64,000 nt of DNA from Chara braunii (taxonomy: Eukaryota > Streptophyta > Charophyceae > Charales > Characeae), in the NCBI GenBank assembly GCA_003427395.1, contig BFEA01000104.1, positions 626,576-690,575 on the forward strand, in the 5' to 3' direction. The notes under the pieces were generated by a model. It was not told where the DNA came from, did not search any database, and was given only the letters and a program-made list of their open reading frames with translations. Both the position numbers and the translations under genes were made by a program. Of the stretch, positions 46,163 through 58,216 are shown piece after piece; position 1 is the first letter of the stretch; each line of letters begins with the position of its first letter.

Positions 46163-46900
46163 TTGAGCTTTGGGGGATCTGTCCAACATGGAGGGCAAAG
46201 GGCACGAGATGACTCTTTGTGAGGACGGAGAGAGGGTTGCATCGGGGCTGTCTGAGGGGTACCGGCTAAGGGAACTTTCATTGGATGCGATTGGCGTTGG
46301 GCAACTTGGGTTGTCGAATGGGTACCGACTGATGAGGGTTTACTCTGGTACGATTGGCCTTGGACAGTGCTGGTTCACCCCCTCGAAGACGGAGACTAGA
46401 ATTTCCGAGGGGGCAGGAGATTGCAGGATGAGGATTGTGTCTGGTTCTTGCTGAGGATATGGTCTTTCGAACTCTTTACTAGGACGGAGTTGAGGAGGGT
46501 GAAGGGGGGACAGGCGAGTGGAGGTTCTGTTGGGTTTGGGGGGATCTGTTCAAGGTGGAGGGCAAAGGGCACAAGATGACTCTTTGTGAGGACGGAGAGA
46601 CGATTGAATCAGGTCGTCTGAGGGGTACCGGCTGGGGGAGATTTCATTAGATGCGATTGGCATCGGGCAGCTTAGCTGTCGGATGGGTACCGGCTGATGA
46701 GGGATCATCCTGGTGCGATTGGCCTCAGGCAGCGCTGGCTTACCCTCTCGATGACGGAGACTGGAATCCCTGAGGGGGCAGGAGATTGCAGGATGAGGAT
46801 TGTGTCTAGCTCGTGCTGAGGATATGGTCTTTCGAACCCTTTACTAGGACGGAGTTGGGGAGGGTGAAGGGGGTTCTGATGGGGGTGGTTGAGAATGGAT
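46163..46900. repeat. Tandem duplication, period about 367 bp
   Basis: Two diverged copies share TGGAGGGCAAAGGGCAC, TGACTCTTTGTGAGGACGGA, GGATGCGATTGGC-like and GGCAGGAGATTGCAGGATGA. Within each unit GGGTACCG(G/A)CTGATGAGGG and similar phrases recur, so smaller repeats are nested inside. Confidence 0.85.
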
Positions 46901-46959
46901 GCGATTGGCATCGAGTGGAGTCTCGATGGGTACCGGTCGTGGTCAGCTGACTTCATTAG

Positions 46960-47060
46960 AAAGTACCCGGGACCTCCCTTTCGATGACGAAGACAGGACT
47001 GTTGCACTTGTTGGTCTTCCGGGACCTCCCTCTCGATGACGAAGACAGAACTGTTGCACA
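46960..47060. repeat. Tandem duplication, about 54-bp unit
   Basis: GGGACCTCCCT.TCGATGACG followed by AAGACAG.ACTGTTGCAC occurs twice in succession. Confidence 0.85.
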
Positions 47061-47090
47061 ACAGCATGGAGTGGTGAGTGGGAAAGATGG

Positions 47091-47440
47091 TGGGTTATCA
47101 CGCGTCCTACCAGTGAGGGGGCTAGCTGGCAGGATGGNAGTATGGTATAGCAGCAGCTGAGATGGTGGCTCCGCTGCAGTTAGTCTTGCCGGAGTGAGGT
47201 AAAGTGGATAGATGGGGGTTCTTCTGAGTCGGTTCTGAAATCACATGTCCGAACCCAAAAAAAAAAAGTGGGAGAAGATGGTGGGTTATCACGCGTCCTA
47301 CCAGTAAGGGGCTAGCTGGTAGGATGGGAGTATGGTATAGCAGCAGCAGAGATGGTGGCTCTGCTGCAGTCAGTCTTGCCGGAGGGAGGTAAAGTGGATT
47401 GATGGGGGTTCTTCTGCGTCGTTTTTGAATCATGAAGTTG
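47091..47440. repeat. Tandem duplication, period about 190 bp
   Basis: GGTGGGTTATCACGCGTCCT begins both copies (47091 and 47280). Both continue through GTATGGTATAGCAGCAGC and GGGGGTTCTTCTG. One ambiguous base lies at 47137. Confidence 0.9.
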
Positions 47441-47590
47441 TCATAGATACGTCTGACGTAGCTCTAATACTCTGAGCCACCGGTATCTCAATTTTCAAAT
47501 TCCATTCTTAGGCCAATTGGATTTTTCTAGTAGGATTCCTAGCCTCATTTGCATGAAATTTTCTGACGAGTTTTCTGAATGTACTCGTTA

Positions 47591-47731
47591 TGGGACGCTG
47601 GGCCCAGTTCCCAGTGCGTTCCAATTTGTGAGAATATGGTTGTATCTATGGGACGCTGGACCCGCTTTCCAGCAGGTGTTGCTCCCCACCAATAGATGGA
47701 GCTTTGTTTTGAAAAAAAAAAAAAAAAAAAA
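47591..47731 (+). mobile_element. SINE-like double-hairpin element, full-looking copy
   Basis: The first hairpin GGGACGCTGGGCCCAGTTCC is followed by a linker ending TTGTATCTATGGGAC. The core is GCTGGACCCGCTTTCCAGC, AGGTGTT and GCTCCCCACCAATAGATGGA, then GCTTTGTTTTG and 19 A. The order of parts equals that on minus at 4131-4365, so about 140 bp is a reasonable unit length. Confidence 0.75.
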
Positions 47732-47861
47732 GAGTTTGACAACCTTGAGGTAGTAAATCCCTAGTATAATATCAAAAGGAAGCTTGTTGCTTCTAAAAAT
47801 GAAAACCTATGTTTGATTTGCCCTCTTTCACAGGGGAAGCCTAGAAGGTACATACTACGCC

Positions 47862-48947
47862 CTAAACGTAGTCCCTTACCACAATTTGCTGCTTGTTAAC
47901 TACAGTAGATACAGCAAGTCTACTCAGCTGCTTCACTCGGTCCTCTAAGTGGAACCTAACTATAAATTTAAAACAAGAATGACTAATGTAAATGAGCATT
48001 GAGCCAATATCTGCCATCGCCCCTGCATTCCAGCCACCTACGCTGACTTTTACCACAAACTTTCTTAAGAAGTCCTGTCGTTGTCACCCATGAAGCTAGC
48101 AGGTCTTTCAAAGACCGTGACTATTTTTTCTCTAGTTCCTTTAAGGAACCAGGCGGCGGTCTCATACCGTGAATAGAGCATGAAGTGGTATGACTATGAC
48201 TGAGGGGTGATGGTGGGGTCAGTAACCTTAGTCATTCTTTGTTGAGAGATCGAGGGATCACCTCCCTACTCAGCCTCTGCAAAAGCGGTGACTACTTCCA
48301 CTCGGTGGACGTATTTCCCTGCACCACCTATTACTGTTGTGGCTCCTGCGACTGTACTTTCTGCAACACTTTGTTATTGTGACACCTACGTTTGATGTGG
48401 CCGTACCTGACCAAACTTTATACAATCGCCTCTATACAACCTGTCGCACCACACGTTTTCCTCTAGGCCCTCTCTGATCAAATCTGAAACTCCAGTGTTC
48501 GTTCCTCGACCCCTAGATTGAACCCCCTTTTAAGGACCAGCTTCCTTAGCCATTTCTGCAACCACGACTTCTCCCTTAGATGTGTCATGGCTGGCACTGG
48601 ACTCTGTCATTCCTACCATTGCCGGTGAAAAAGATGATTTTTTGGCCCTTCGTTAACCACCTCTCATCCCAGGGCAACTTCTTCTTCTACGCAATTGCCG
48701 CTCTGCGGCGAACAGTACTTAGCTTTGCCTCTAAGTCCAATGTCATCTTGCTTAGATCGGTGATGTCGTTTTCCGTGGTAGTGACCTCGTTGACCAACGG
48801 ATCCTTGATATTCTTAGGGAGAACCCTAAGGTATGTCGTAAGAACTTGGCCCCTTAAGCTCCCTTCCATTGTATATTCCCCAGTCTTCCCCATGGATCCC
48901 CCCAACCCAGCAGCCATTGAATTGTTGAATATGTTGTAATATTTCAT
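47862..48947 (-). pseudogene. Retroelement gag-protease remnant
   Basis: Minus strand. A capsid-like segment at 48947-48687 (SLRGQVLTTYLRVLPKNIKD, then LDLEAKLS), degenerate sequence near 48420 with possible zinc-knuckle residues, and 48056-47862 containing ADIGSML, which resembles a mutated retropepsin D-T/S-G motif. The order capsid, knuckle, protease is typical of gag-pro. Multiple frame breaks. Family uncertain. Confidence 0.5.
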
Positions 48948-49515
48948 TTTGTAATGAGAGGTGTTTGATGCTTTCTTTCACGGTGACCTTCTTCCATTGA
49001 GTGGTGATGTGAGTTTGGATTTGCTGTTTGATCGAGTCAGAGAATTAAGGATCATTAAGCCTGGCACCCTCCATTTCTGTTGTACGTCTCGGAGTCCGCC
49101 ATAATGCCCAGAAGACGGCTCGACTACTTGTTTTGAATGGATTTAGTATCAAATTCGGTCCTTTTTCCAATTTGCTTCCATTACGCTGCCAGCAGGAGTC
49201 AGCGTCATGACTGATGGAGGACAGTGTTGAAGGGCGGGTAAAGCAGGGAGACGACAGGAATTCCCACTGGTGCCCCCCAGTGGCTCCTCCCGTTACCCTG
49301 GCCAGGCACAAGGTTGGAAAGGGAGAAGAGGACCACCCCTGCTCAGTCAAGTGTCAATTGTCGGTGTGGTTGGGTCTTCCACGAGTTGGGTCGTATGCAC
49401 ACCTGCTCAGTCAATCCTCTGATTACCAGAGTAATCAATGCTGGCAGGCACCCTCAAGACACCATCCAATTCTCCTTCTTAGCATCACTCTGTATCAATC
49501 TGTATCAATCTGTGA
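48948..49515. other. No gene recognised
   Basis: Contains one short phrase pair (CACTGG.GCCCCCCAGTGG near 49270). Otherwise unassigned. Confidence 0.35.
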
Positions 49516-49644
49516 AAGGGACGCTGGACCCGTTTTCCAGCAGGTGATGCTCCCCACCAATAGATGGAGCCTCTCCCCAGGTGCTGGCAATGTCTGCCTT
49601 AAACAGCATCGCTAGCACTGGAGGGACTGTTTTAAAAAAAAAAA
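49516..49644 (+). mobile_element. SINE-like double-hairpin element
   Basis: The core at 49519-49570 carries GGACGCTGGACCCGTTTTCC, AGCAGGTGATGCTCC and ACCAATAGATGGAGC. A 3' segment with GGTGCTGGCAATGTCTGCC and AGCACTGGAGGGAC, then an A-run at 49634-49644. The 3' segment resembles that of the copy at 10782. Confidence 0.7.
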
Positions 49645-49649
49645 CTATA

Positions 49650-50200
49650 AACTACTGTAAAGGTATCAATCTTATCTGGGTCCATGTTTCACACAGCTAG
49701 ACACGGTCCCACCACCTCCAAAGCCAAATAGCCCCAGGACATTGAAGAATAATATGCTCTATTGTTTCAAATATATATGGGTGGGGAAAGTAGTAGAACT
49801 GTTACAAAATTTACACCACAGTAAGGCAGTACCTTTCTGTTCAAGAGAAGATCTATCAATAAATTAAATCCAGTCATTTGTGGGTACGCAGCGATGATCT
49901 ACCTGCCTTGTAGGGAAGCAATCTTGGCGGGCTTGGCCTTGATAGTGCTAATTTAACCACTTCATAGCGTGGAGAGGCTATTTACTTACATTTAGTTGTT
50001 GCATCCAGTGCGTCTCCACTCTATTTCGTAGGACCTGGTGCACTTTAGGTCTGATCATCCGATAGGTTGATTTTACCGTTTGGGTGTGTAGAGAACGAGA
50101 CTCCGTGCACGACCGCCGTCTATCCACTGTTGTCGTCCAGGTCCAGTTTGCAGGATCTAAAGCCATTTTATCTATTGAAGTAGCTGGCTTGACGGCTACT
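49650..50200 (-). pseudogene. LINE C-terminal fragment
   Basis: Minus reading LDPANWTWTT, STYRMIRPKVHQVLRNRVET and HRCVPTNDW aligns with LINE-1 LDPDEWKWTQ, SVYRMLRPKRGLRERVEDRW and HRCLPTNNW. A CKFC zinc-finger-like segment follows near 49810. 5' truncated. Confidence 0.8.
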
Positions 50201-50735
50201 ACGACTAGCCCATTATATTTACTTTGTAACACCCTGATTCTGAATACCTGGTGAATTGGAAACCATACTGTACTTTGTAGCACCAGTACACCACACGTTG
50301 GTCAGCGGGTGTCAGCACGACACCCGCACCAGTTCGGAGGCCGCCAATTTTTTTCTTTCAACGGCACCCCACGCCGCGCGGCCCCTTCGAGTTTTGCTTG
50401 TGGTGACAAAAACTTTCTGCCTGGCTGGGGCCGTGTACTTGCGGTTTAAAGTAAGAACTGGCAAATGGCTCCTGTACTCTAATTGTACTATATTTTTTAT
50501 ATACTCCTGGGCACCTAGTCCGTTTTAATTGCCACTACGTTTGCAAGCCATTTTTCTCCAAACCGGCGCACATGCGGCTGCAAGTTTCGGGGGTCGGCCT
50601 ACCAGAGCAAAATGGCTGACAGCATATTATGCCAAAAGAAGGCCTGCGCCACTTCGTTTGTTTTGGTTTGCAGGGCATTTCAGGCTTGGCTAGGGAATCG
50701 TGGTTCAAACATAAAATAAAGGGGTAAGTTCAGTA

Positions 50736-50911
50736 GAGTCACAAAAACGAGTTATAATTATTGCACTATGGGCCCGGGCAAGATATTATACTTTGCAATT
50801 GCACTTGAGGCACCCTACTTGGCCAGAAAGCTGGGTTGTATACATTGCCCAAACTGCAATTTGAAACCGTATCTTGGCCCATAGTGCAATTATAACGCAT
50901 TTTTGCGACTC
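50736..50911. mobile_element. 176-bp foldback element, GAGTC family
   Basis: The arms are GAGTCACAAAAACGAGTTAT...GCACTATGGGCC and GGCCCATAGTGC...ATAACGCATTTTTGCGACTC. The left arm carries 4 extra bases (TATT). No ORF. Confidence 0.8.
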
Positions 50912-52340
50912 CTGCGTAGTTTCCCCTGAAATAAAATAGAAAGAGCACAGTCACAAGTTTAAGCCTAAAGCACGCGTCCACAACAGAGAGGACTTCTATG
51001 AAAACACAACAAAACTAGCCAGGCCCTTGAAAGTGACTGCGCAAGTTCAGTTAACGCGTGGTAATTGCGCATTGCGGTATCAGGTCATGGGTTCAAATAC
51101 TTCGGCCCTCAGCTTGTTGCATAGCTGCTGGTTATTCGTTAGATGGATGTGCGACCATTTGCGCACTGGTTGCTGTTCGGGCTCATGTAGGGGGTACTGG
51201 CCCGGCACATGGTTAGCCCTTCGGGTTTAGGGGGGGAGGTATTTGTCGCTGTTTGGGTGCAGGGAGTCGGGTAAGGCGTATAATCACCCAGTGCACATGA
51301 GGGGCCTCGGGCATCGAAAACCAACCACCTTCCCCTCCACTGTCCCAGCCACCACTAACTCCACCCTCTTCACCTCCCTAGTCGCACAATTCTCCACCCT
51401 AGGAACCAGGCCAGCCACCACCTCTTCCTCTCTCCCCGCTACCACCAACTCCAGCGCCTCCACCTCCCCTGCTGCCGTGTTCGGTGTCCCCAACCCCAAC
51501 CCTAACCCCCCAGTCTGTCCATGCCACAGTCCCTGACACAGAGCACACAGCAACCATGCTCCTGTACACCTGTCTGGGCTGGCCGGGCTCAGCACAATGG
51601 CAAGCGAGCGATCTGCAGAAGAAGGCCAAGCGACGCATGAACAGAACAAATGACTAACGGCAATGGAAGAGGTTGGCAGCCACCCCCAACCCAGGTGGAC
51701 GATGGAAGCAGAAGGATCAGCAGCAAGCAGGCCACGATGACCGCATACTTCTTTGATCCACTGGGACAGGGGCCAGTGGGGGGTGAGAACAGGAAAAGAG
51801 GAGCAGTTTCATAGAACAGGGGGTGGGGAGGTAGGAGGCGGTCCCACAAGAACAAGCAGGGATCTCTTTTCCTCTTCAGTTATCTCATACTTGAACAAGA
51901 TGCACAACAAAATAGGCAAGGTCACAGCAGATGAAAAGGCTGGATCTTAGGCTATATTACGAAATACAGTCAGCTTTTCCAAGGTCCAGGATCGCGTACA
52001 CATTGTAATATGTATGTGGGATGCTGGGCCCAGTTCCCACATGCGAAGCTCCCCACAAATGGTACAGAGCCATCGTAAGACCGGACGTCTCTCCTCAGCT
52101 TTGGGCTCTTATCCTTTCCGTGATGGAGGACAGTAGGCGATGACTTAAAAAACAAAAAGAGAAAGCATTCTCCGCAACATATTTTTTTTACCCCCCTCTC
52201 TGTGACTGCCGACCTGTGATAGGCAGAGCCTTCTCATGGATCAGTGTTGGCCACAAGGTGTGGGCAGCCTTGCTGGGCAGAACTGTTACAGTCGTGGTCA
52301 ATAAGACAAGTCAACACCTGATGCGTCGGGGAAACTCCAC

Positions 52341-52342
<2 letters not shown>
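50912..52342. other. Mostly unassigned
   Basis: 51350-51480 has a CCACCACTAACTCCA.C-type tandem duplication. 51030-51110 has a B-box-like GGTTCAAATAC in a weak tRNA-like context. 52015-52062 is a diverged SINE-like core (GGGATGCTGGGCCCAGTTCC, AGCTCCCCACAAATG). Confidence 0.4.
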
Positions 52343-52408
<66 letters not shown>

Positions 52409-52409
52409 N

Positions 52410-52501
<92 letters not shown>
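52343..52501. repeat. (CT)n(GT)n compound microsatellite
   Basis: About 120 bp of CT with one N at 52409, then about 38 bp of GT. It has the inverse layout of the (CA)n(GA)n loci at 3 kb. The N marks a probable unresolved length. Confidence 0.97.
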
Positions 52502-52504
<3 letters not shown>

Positions 52505-53094
52505 AGTTTCTCTCTTCGTTTCCCTCTCTCTCGCTCTGTCTCATGGCCCGCCATGTGCCGTTCTTTTGTTCGTGCCCCACAGCGCTGTGTGGTCGTTTTT
52601 TTTCTGAAAGTGTCATGCAGGACCACGCGGCAACCTGCAGGATTGCAGGCACTTTTATTTTTTAATTGTACTGTGGCCTTGTGCGGCAACTCACCCCCAT
52701 CCCATTCCCACTTCCCGTCACCCCAATTTATTTGGGCCTATCCCTGACAGTGCTCTCATGATCCACCCAGGTCCCACGCTACCTGCGGGTCCTCACACAC
52801 CCTTCGAGGCAGGGCCCTGTTTTGCTTTCAGGATTGCTAGCAGAATGAGAAAACAGTTTGAATTCACAACTGACCTCCATTAAAAATGAAAAAGATTGAT
52901 CGGCTTCACCGCCTCCATTGCCAACCTGACCCAAAAATGTAAAGCACCTTTAAAACCAGAAGAAGGCCTGGGTTGGATACTACGTACTAGGGACCATAAA
53001 ATGGGACCTCTTACCCGCAAACCAGCCCTAAGGCTTATGGGCCCACAGGTACAGAAGGGATCTTTTACTTCCTTCTTTTTTATCTGTGGGCATA

Positions 53095-53212
53095 AATTGG
53101 CCTCTTTTGGGGTCTCAAAGGTTTGTCTCCATCCCATGTACCTGTTCGCTCAATTGGCCTCTTTTGGGGTCTCAAGGGTTTGCTTCTATCCCACGTACCT
53201 GTTCCCACAAAG
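53095..53212. repeat. Tandem duplication, about 60-bp unit
   Basis: ATTGGCCTCTTTTGGGGTCT followed by CAA.GGTTTG and ATCCCA(T/C)GTACCTGTTC occurs twice. Confidence 0.9.
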
Positions 53213-53767
53213 TGGCATTCAATCTGTCAGACAGATAGCATCTGGCCTGCCACAAGTCTCTGTGACCATTCTTTGGGCCCAGGGCCCACAAAGGAGTTTA
53301 GGGCAGCTAAGAAGGGCCTCGGGCCTCGCATGCAACACGATTTGCCTGGATGTATTTTGTGTGAACTGTACATCCCGCTACGTGGGCCGCGCATGCGGCC
53401 GCGCCATAGGGAAATCACTGTGAAATATACTGATGGCTCAACCCCACAACTACCCTAGTACCCATGAAATGAATGCTGCCAGGTGGCATTGGCCACCATA
53501 AAGAGTCCATCGCAGTAGGATATCGTTGGTGCCCTTTTTCTTTCCTTTTCCGCGAGTCAACAGTACTCAGATCTTTGATGCTACAAGCCGTGACAGTCTT
53601 GAGGTGAAAAGCACAGCCTGGACATGACCTGTTTCTGAGAGTAGGTGGTAAGCACCGGAGACCTGGAAATCCCTGGTATACTTTCTTTTCCCTGCCTTCG
53701 GCACTGGGCCCCTAAAGGGAACTTGCATTCCGCCAAGACAAAGAAAAAGGGGAGGAAACTTGGCGGG

Positions 53768-53880
53768 AGTCACGAAAATGAGTTATAATTGCACTACGGG
53801 CCAAGATACAGTTTCGAACTGCAGTTCAGCCAGTGTATACAACCCACTTTTCTGCCCAGGTAGGGTGCCTCAAGTAAAAG
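53768..53880. mobile_element. Half copy of GAGTC foldback element
   Basis: GAGTCACGAAAATGAGTTAT, TGCACTACGGGCCAAGATAC and TGTATACAACCCACTTTTCT match the complement of the right half of the 50736-50911 element. The other arm is absent. Confidence 0.75.
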
Positions 53881-54059
53881 CATAAGAAACCTTTGTCAAA
53901 TGCAGTGGCGATGAGAGTGATGGGAACCCCCTATTGGGGCCACTTGTGAGATGGGGCACTGGACCTGGTTTGCCAGCTTGTCCAGCTCCCCACCCACCAA
54001 GAGATCAGACTCGTCAGACAGATACAAAAAGAAAAGAGATGAAGGGACAAAGGTGGTGA

Positions 54060-54370
54060 AGGAGCATGAGATGAGGTGAGCGGAGTGATGCCTCTTTTTC
54101 TATCAATAGAGATGGAAGAGCTGAATTCAATTCCTCACCACGCCATGTATACGCGAGTGCTGAGTTACCCTGTTTGCTTTTATAAAAAGCTGCAATGGAC
54201 ATGGAGGAACAAAGGAGCTCAGCCTGGAGGAGCATGCTATGTGGTGAGAGTAGTGATGACACTTCGTTTTAATCAATACAGATGAAGGAGCTGGGCTCAA
54301 TTCCTCACCGTGCGATGGATACGTTAGTGCTAAGTTACCCTTCAAAGTTTTGCTTTTGTAAAAAGTTCCA
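54060..54370. repeat. Tandem duplication, period about 175 bp
   Basis: Two diverged copies share CAAT.(G/C)AGATG.A.GAGCTG, TCAATTCCTCACC, GT(G/C)CTGAGTTACCC-like and TTTTGCTTTT.TAAAAAG. Noncoding. It follows another diverged SINE-like core near 53952-53995. Confidence 0.75.
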
Positions 54371-57300
54371 GATTCCAATATTATCTGACTTTTTTTTTTA
54401 ATTGAGATATTTTGCCGGCACGATGAAATTGAACAAGGATGTTTTTTGTTGGGGGGGGCCCTTTTTACCCTTTCAAAAGCTTGGGTTCCTTGATCGAAGG
54501 TGGTATGCATTAAAAAAATTAGCACTAAGCTAGGCTACCAGCCGGGCCGCCCGGGTCCCGGGTGGCCAGCCCGTGCAAGGACCAGTGCGAGGCGTAAGGC
54601 CCGATGAGCCCCCCTTGGCCCTATTTGCAGTGTTGTCGGCCGCCCTAAGTGAAGGCAGGCTCGACTAGGACCTAGGGGGCCCTTTTCTCAGGCCATCTCG
54701 CGACTGGGGAGAATCAGACAGTTGCGCGGCATCAGTTGGTTGCAAGCGCCCAGGCCCAGGCATCCATTTTGCAAATGTATCTGAAGTACGCCCTGGGCCA
54801 GACGCGTATACACACCGAACACAGGCTGTGGGCAGTTGGGTACGGGCAACTAACTCAGGGTTTGGGCCTGTTCTGTATGGACTGGGGCTCAGCCACTCGG
54901 GGACTACCGGAAGCTTCCGGGCGAGGGCCCAGCGCAGCCTGGCCGCAGCAGCAGGCAGGCCACTTCCATTTAGGAAAGGGCCTGCCTCCACGTTTGGCAT
55001 TCGGGCACTGGCTGCATGCTGCGCAAGCGCTGCTGCGCTAACGCTGACCAGCGCTCTCGCGGTCACGGGCGAGCTGGAAGGAGCAGGCAGCCATAGCCGA
55101 GCTGCGCTGCTGTATGCTGGACGGGGCGCATGGTGGTCCTTGGGTGCATGTGGCATCTGTAAGTTGGGGAACGAGGTTGTGAGTGATACGAGAGACATAC
55201 CTGGTGCTTGAAGCATACGGCATTGGCTGAGATCTGCTCGTACTTCGGGGAGCTGTTGACCTCACCAGCGGCATTGTAGACAGGCTAGATAGGATCTGCC
55301 ATTTGTAGTCTGGGCGCCGAGCGCCAGATAGGATGTCGACATTGGTTCTTTGTTGATGATGATGAGACTACTCGAATATTGTCACTTATGAGCTTTTCCT
55401 GTACTATTATTTGGTGGGACTCGTGATGCAATTCTGCTTTTGGTTCGAGGTCACAACTATCTGGTCTCATGTGTATGATGCTGCTTGGTTTCTGAAGTTC
55501 GTTATGGCTCATTTTCCTTGCACCAGGGAAGGTCCCAGCAAAAACAAAAAGACAAAAAAATCCAAAAAATCTGAAAAAACACTATGTTATGCAGAAAAAT
55601 AAACTAAACAACTTGTGCCTCAGGGTCACATCAAACTTCTCGCTGCTGGATTGGAGGCTGATCTGGTTGTCTTGGCTTGCCACTTGCATACGCTCGCATA
55701 TTCTCGTTCCCGGGATTAGTGGACGCCGTTCGTCGCTGCTGTTGAAGGACAGGGCATGGCCCCAGGAGCGGTAATGGTATCTGCATCCCCCCTCCCCTCC
55801 TTCCTCCTCGCCCCTTACTACACCCCCCCTTACCCATTCTGAAAGGACATGTTGATGGTACCCCCCTCCCTCTTCTTCCTTCCCCAGCCTATCTGTTTTT
55901 GTCTATGGAGGCAGGGCTTTGCCCGACAAGGTCTCCTGTCCCTTTCGGCACGTCATGAAGAAGGTTTTGTTCTCTGAAGATCCAGCATGATGGAGGCTGG
56001 TGAAAAGTACTTAAGAGCGTGGTCCATTGCCCTTTGGTTCATGCATCGGCTCATTGGGGCCGCTAGACCGAATTGGGACCTCTTGCCTCCCCTATCCTTT
56101 GTCCGTCCCTCTCTATTGCACGGTTTGCCTCCTTTGCTCTCCGAGAATTGTACTTATCATTGTTTCCCGCCTCGTCATTGTGTATGTGCTGCTTGATTGC
56201 TGACATAGGCACTTCTGTATGCGTCATCGTTGGTTTTCTGAGTATCCTGTTTTGGAGCGCTCGGGTGCTTCGCGGCATGGAGCTGATAGAAGTAGCACAC
56301 GTGACACTAATCATCTTGATAGCATTTATGGCCTATCTGGCATACTTGTCTTTTCTGGACGTCCAGGCAGTACGACTGACTGCATGCGGCTCGTACTTCC
56401 GTAACGGGACTGTACCTCTGACGACGGGATGGTGCAGAGCAAGATCGTCTAGCGGTTGGAGGTAGGGGTTTGCACGTCATTTCGGCATGGATATCGCTGC
56501 GGGTGCACAACCCCACCCATCATGGCTCCTCCTATTCATTGTTTGCCTCCCCCTCTCCCTTATACTATCTTCTCTGTCAGCCGTGTTATTGCTACTCCTT
56601 GCGTGGACGTCATGCTCCTCCCCGCCTCTCACATGTCCCGTGATTCGCTCCCCCCTCCCCCTTCTATGCGCCCTCGGTTTACTCGCGGCCTCTGTGTGGA
56701 CGGGCTTCCATGGACTCGCCCTCCTCGGTATTGGAGTGCTGGGCTTCGGCAGACGATACCCCAGTTACCCGCATGGGTGGCGGTAGGATATGGCGACCTC
56801 TCTCTGGGGCTGGTGATCCCACGTTTGTCTTTTCCATGTATGCTGGGTGTCATGGATGGGCTGTCAGAGTATGGCCTGGTTACCTTTTTTCCACCTTCCC
56901 CCATAGGATGATCTCTGGGTACATGGCTCCATGGTACCGACTGATGTGTAATGCTTGCCCTTTAAGGGAGTGATTATGTTTCATCCTGGGTTAGGGGGAA
57001 GGTACACGAGTGGGGTGGTCTCTCGTTGCTGATAAGCAAGGCCTTTGGAGCGGGTCCATAGAGGTGAACGGGTCTGAGTCCTGTGATGGGGTGGTTCGAA
57101 AGATAGCGGAGGTCTGAAGGACTCCTCTGTGACGGTTGTGCGGGTTTGTGATGGAGAACGTGTATACACAAAAAAAAGGGGGGTCCTAGTGATTGGCTCA
57201 GAGGAAAGCGTCGAGAGGGATGATTACGCTGACACTCGACGTAGGATATGTCGTTGGAAGCAGGGACGAAGGGTCCCTACCATCGTCTTGGATATGTATT

Positions 57301-58051
57301 TGTAGCACGGCTACCCGACGATGGGATTGGTGAAGATGTAGGTCACTATGGAGGACTAATTACCAGTTGTTTGTGTATGAAAGGCCGAACTGAACGATTA
57401 TGGCGATTGGGGTGCCAATGTTTGGCCGGAGTTCGGAGAATTTGGATGAGTGACATGTCCATGGTCTGGGGATTGTGTAGGGGCATGAACTGGGATAAGG
57501 GTTATGAGAATAAGCGCTGAGACCATCACTTGACCTCCATCGTCGGGAGGTGTTTGGCTAGCATTGGTATACTGTATCTGTGGTGGTCTTCTTGCATGTT
57601 TCATGCTCGTTCTGAATCTGGGTTACGACTTGACGATCTGTGTAGGTGGAGGTTTTTTCGAATTTTTGTTGTGATGTAGCGTGTATTTGACAATGTTTCT
57701 GCAGGGTCTGTTTGAATACAAACCTTCCCTATGATTGGTTGATCGCCCATCAGGATAGGCATACCAATCAATAAGTGTTCAACGCCTTGTGGATACGCTT
57801 GGCAAATACCTATATGTCGTGGAAGGCTCATGTAGTTGGTATGCCGAAGGTTGTTTGGAGTATGCCCTGGCTTTGAACATTGCAAATCGTGACGATGGAA
57901 TGTTTTTTCGACCTTTGCTCTTCTTGTACCCTTTGTCTATCACACTGTATTGCTACTCCCCCGTGTGTACTATGACCCTTTCCGAGGTGTTGTTCTTCTT
58001 GCACAAGTTATGACGCAACATGCTGTGACACGGTAAGAGGAGCCCCACAAC

Positions 58052-58057
<6 letters not shown>
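54371..58057. other. No gene recognised
   Basis: GC-rich 54540-55150, then mixed. ORFs up to 183 codons occur on both strands and overlap without domain support; 56487-56786 encodes hydrophobic segments but in CT-rich DNA. Could hold an unrecognised host locus or decayed element. Confidence 0.35.
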
Positions 58058-58092
<35 letters not shown>

Positions 58093-58156
58093 TAGTAGTC
58101 AGCCGCGGGGTCGGAGACTTACTTGTTGGCCGGTGCGTTGCTCAACCAGTCGATGG

Positions 58157-58215
<59 letters not shown>

Positions 58216-58216
58216 N
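58058..58216. repeat. (CA)n at 58058-58089 and (CT)n at 58161-58216
   Basis: Two perfect dinucleotide runs about 70 bp apart. The CT run ends at an N (58216), suggesting incomplete assembly. Confidence 0.95.

Noticed and set aside
51030-51110. Possible tRNA (B-box GGTTCAAATAC)
   Set aside because: No acceptable acceptor or D-arm pairing was found.
54665-55216. 183-codon minus-strand ORF
   Set aside because: GC-rich DNA with overlapping long frames on both strands; Ala/Pro-rich with no domain.
56487-56786. Hydrophobic, membrane-like ORF
   Set aside because: Leu/Ser/Pro-rich translation of CT-rich DNA, with no start context or homologue that I recognise.
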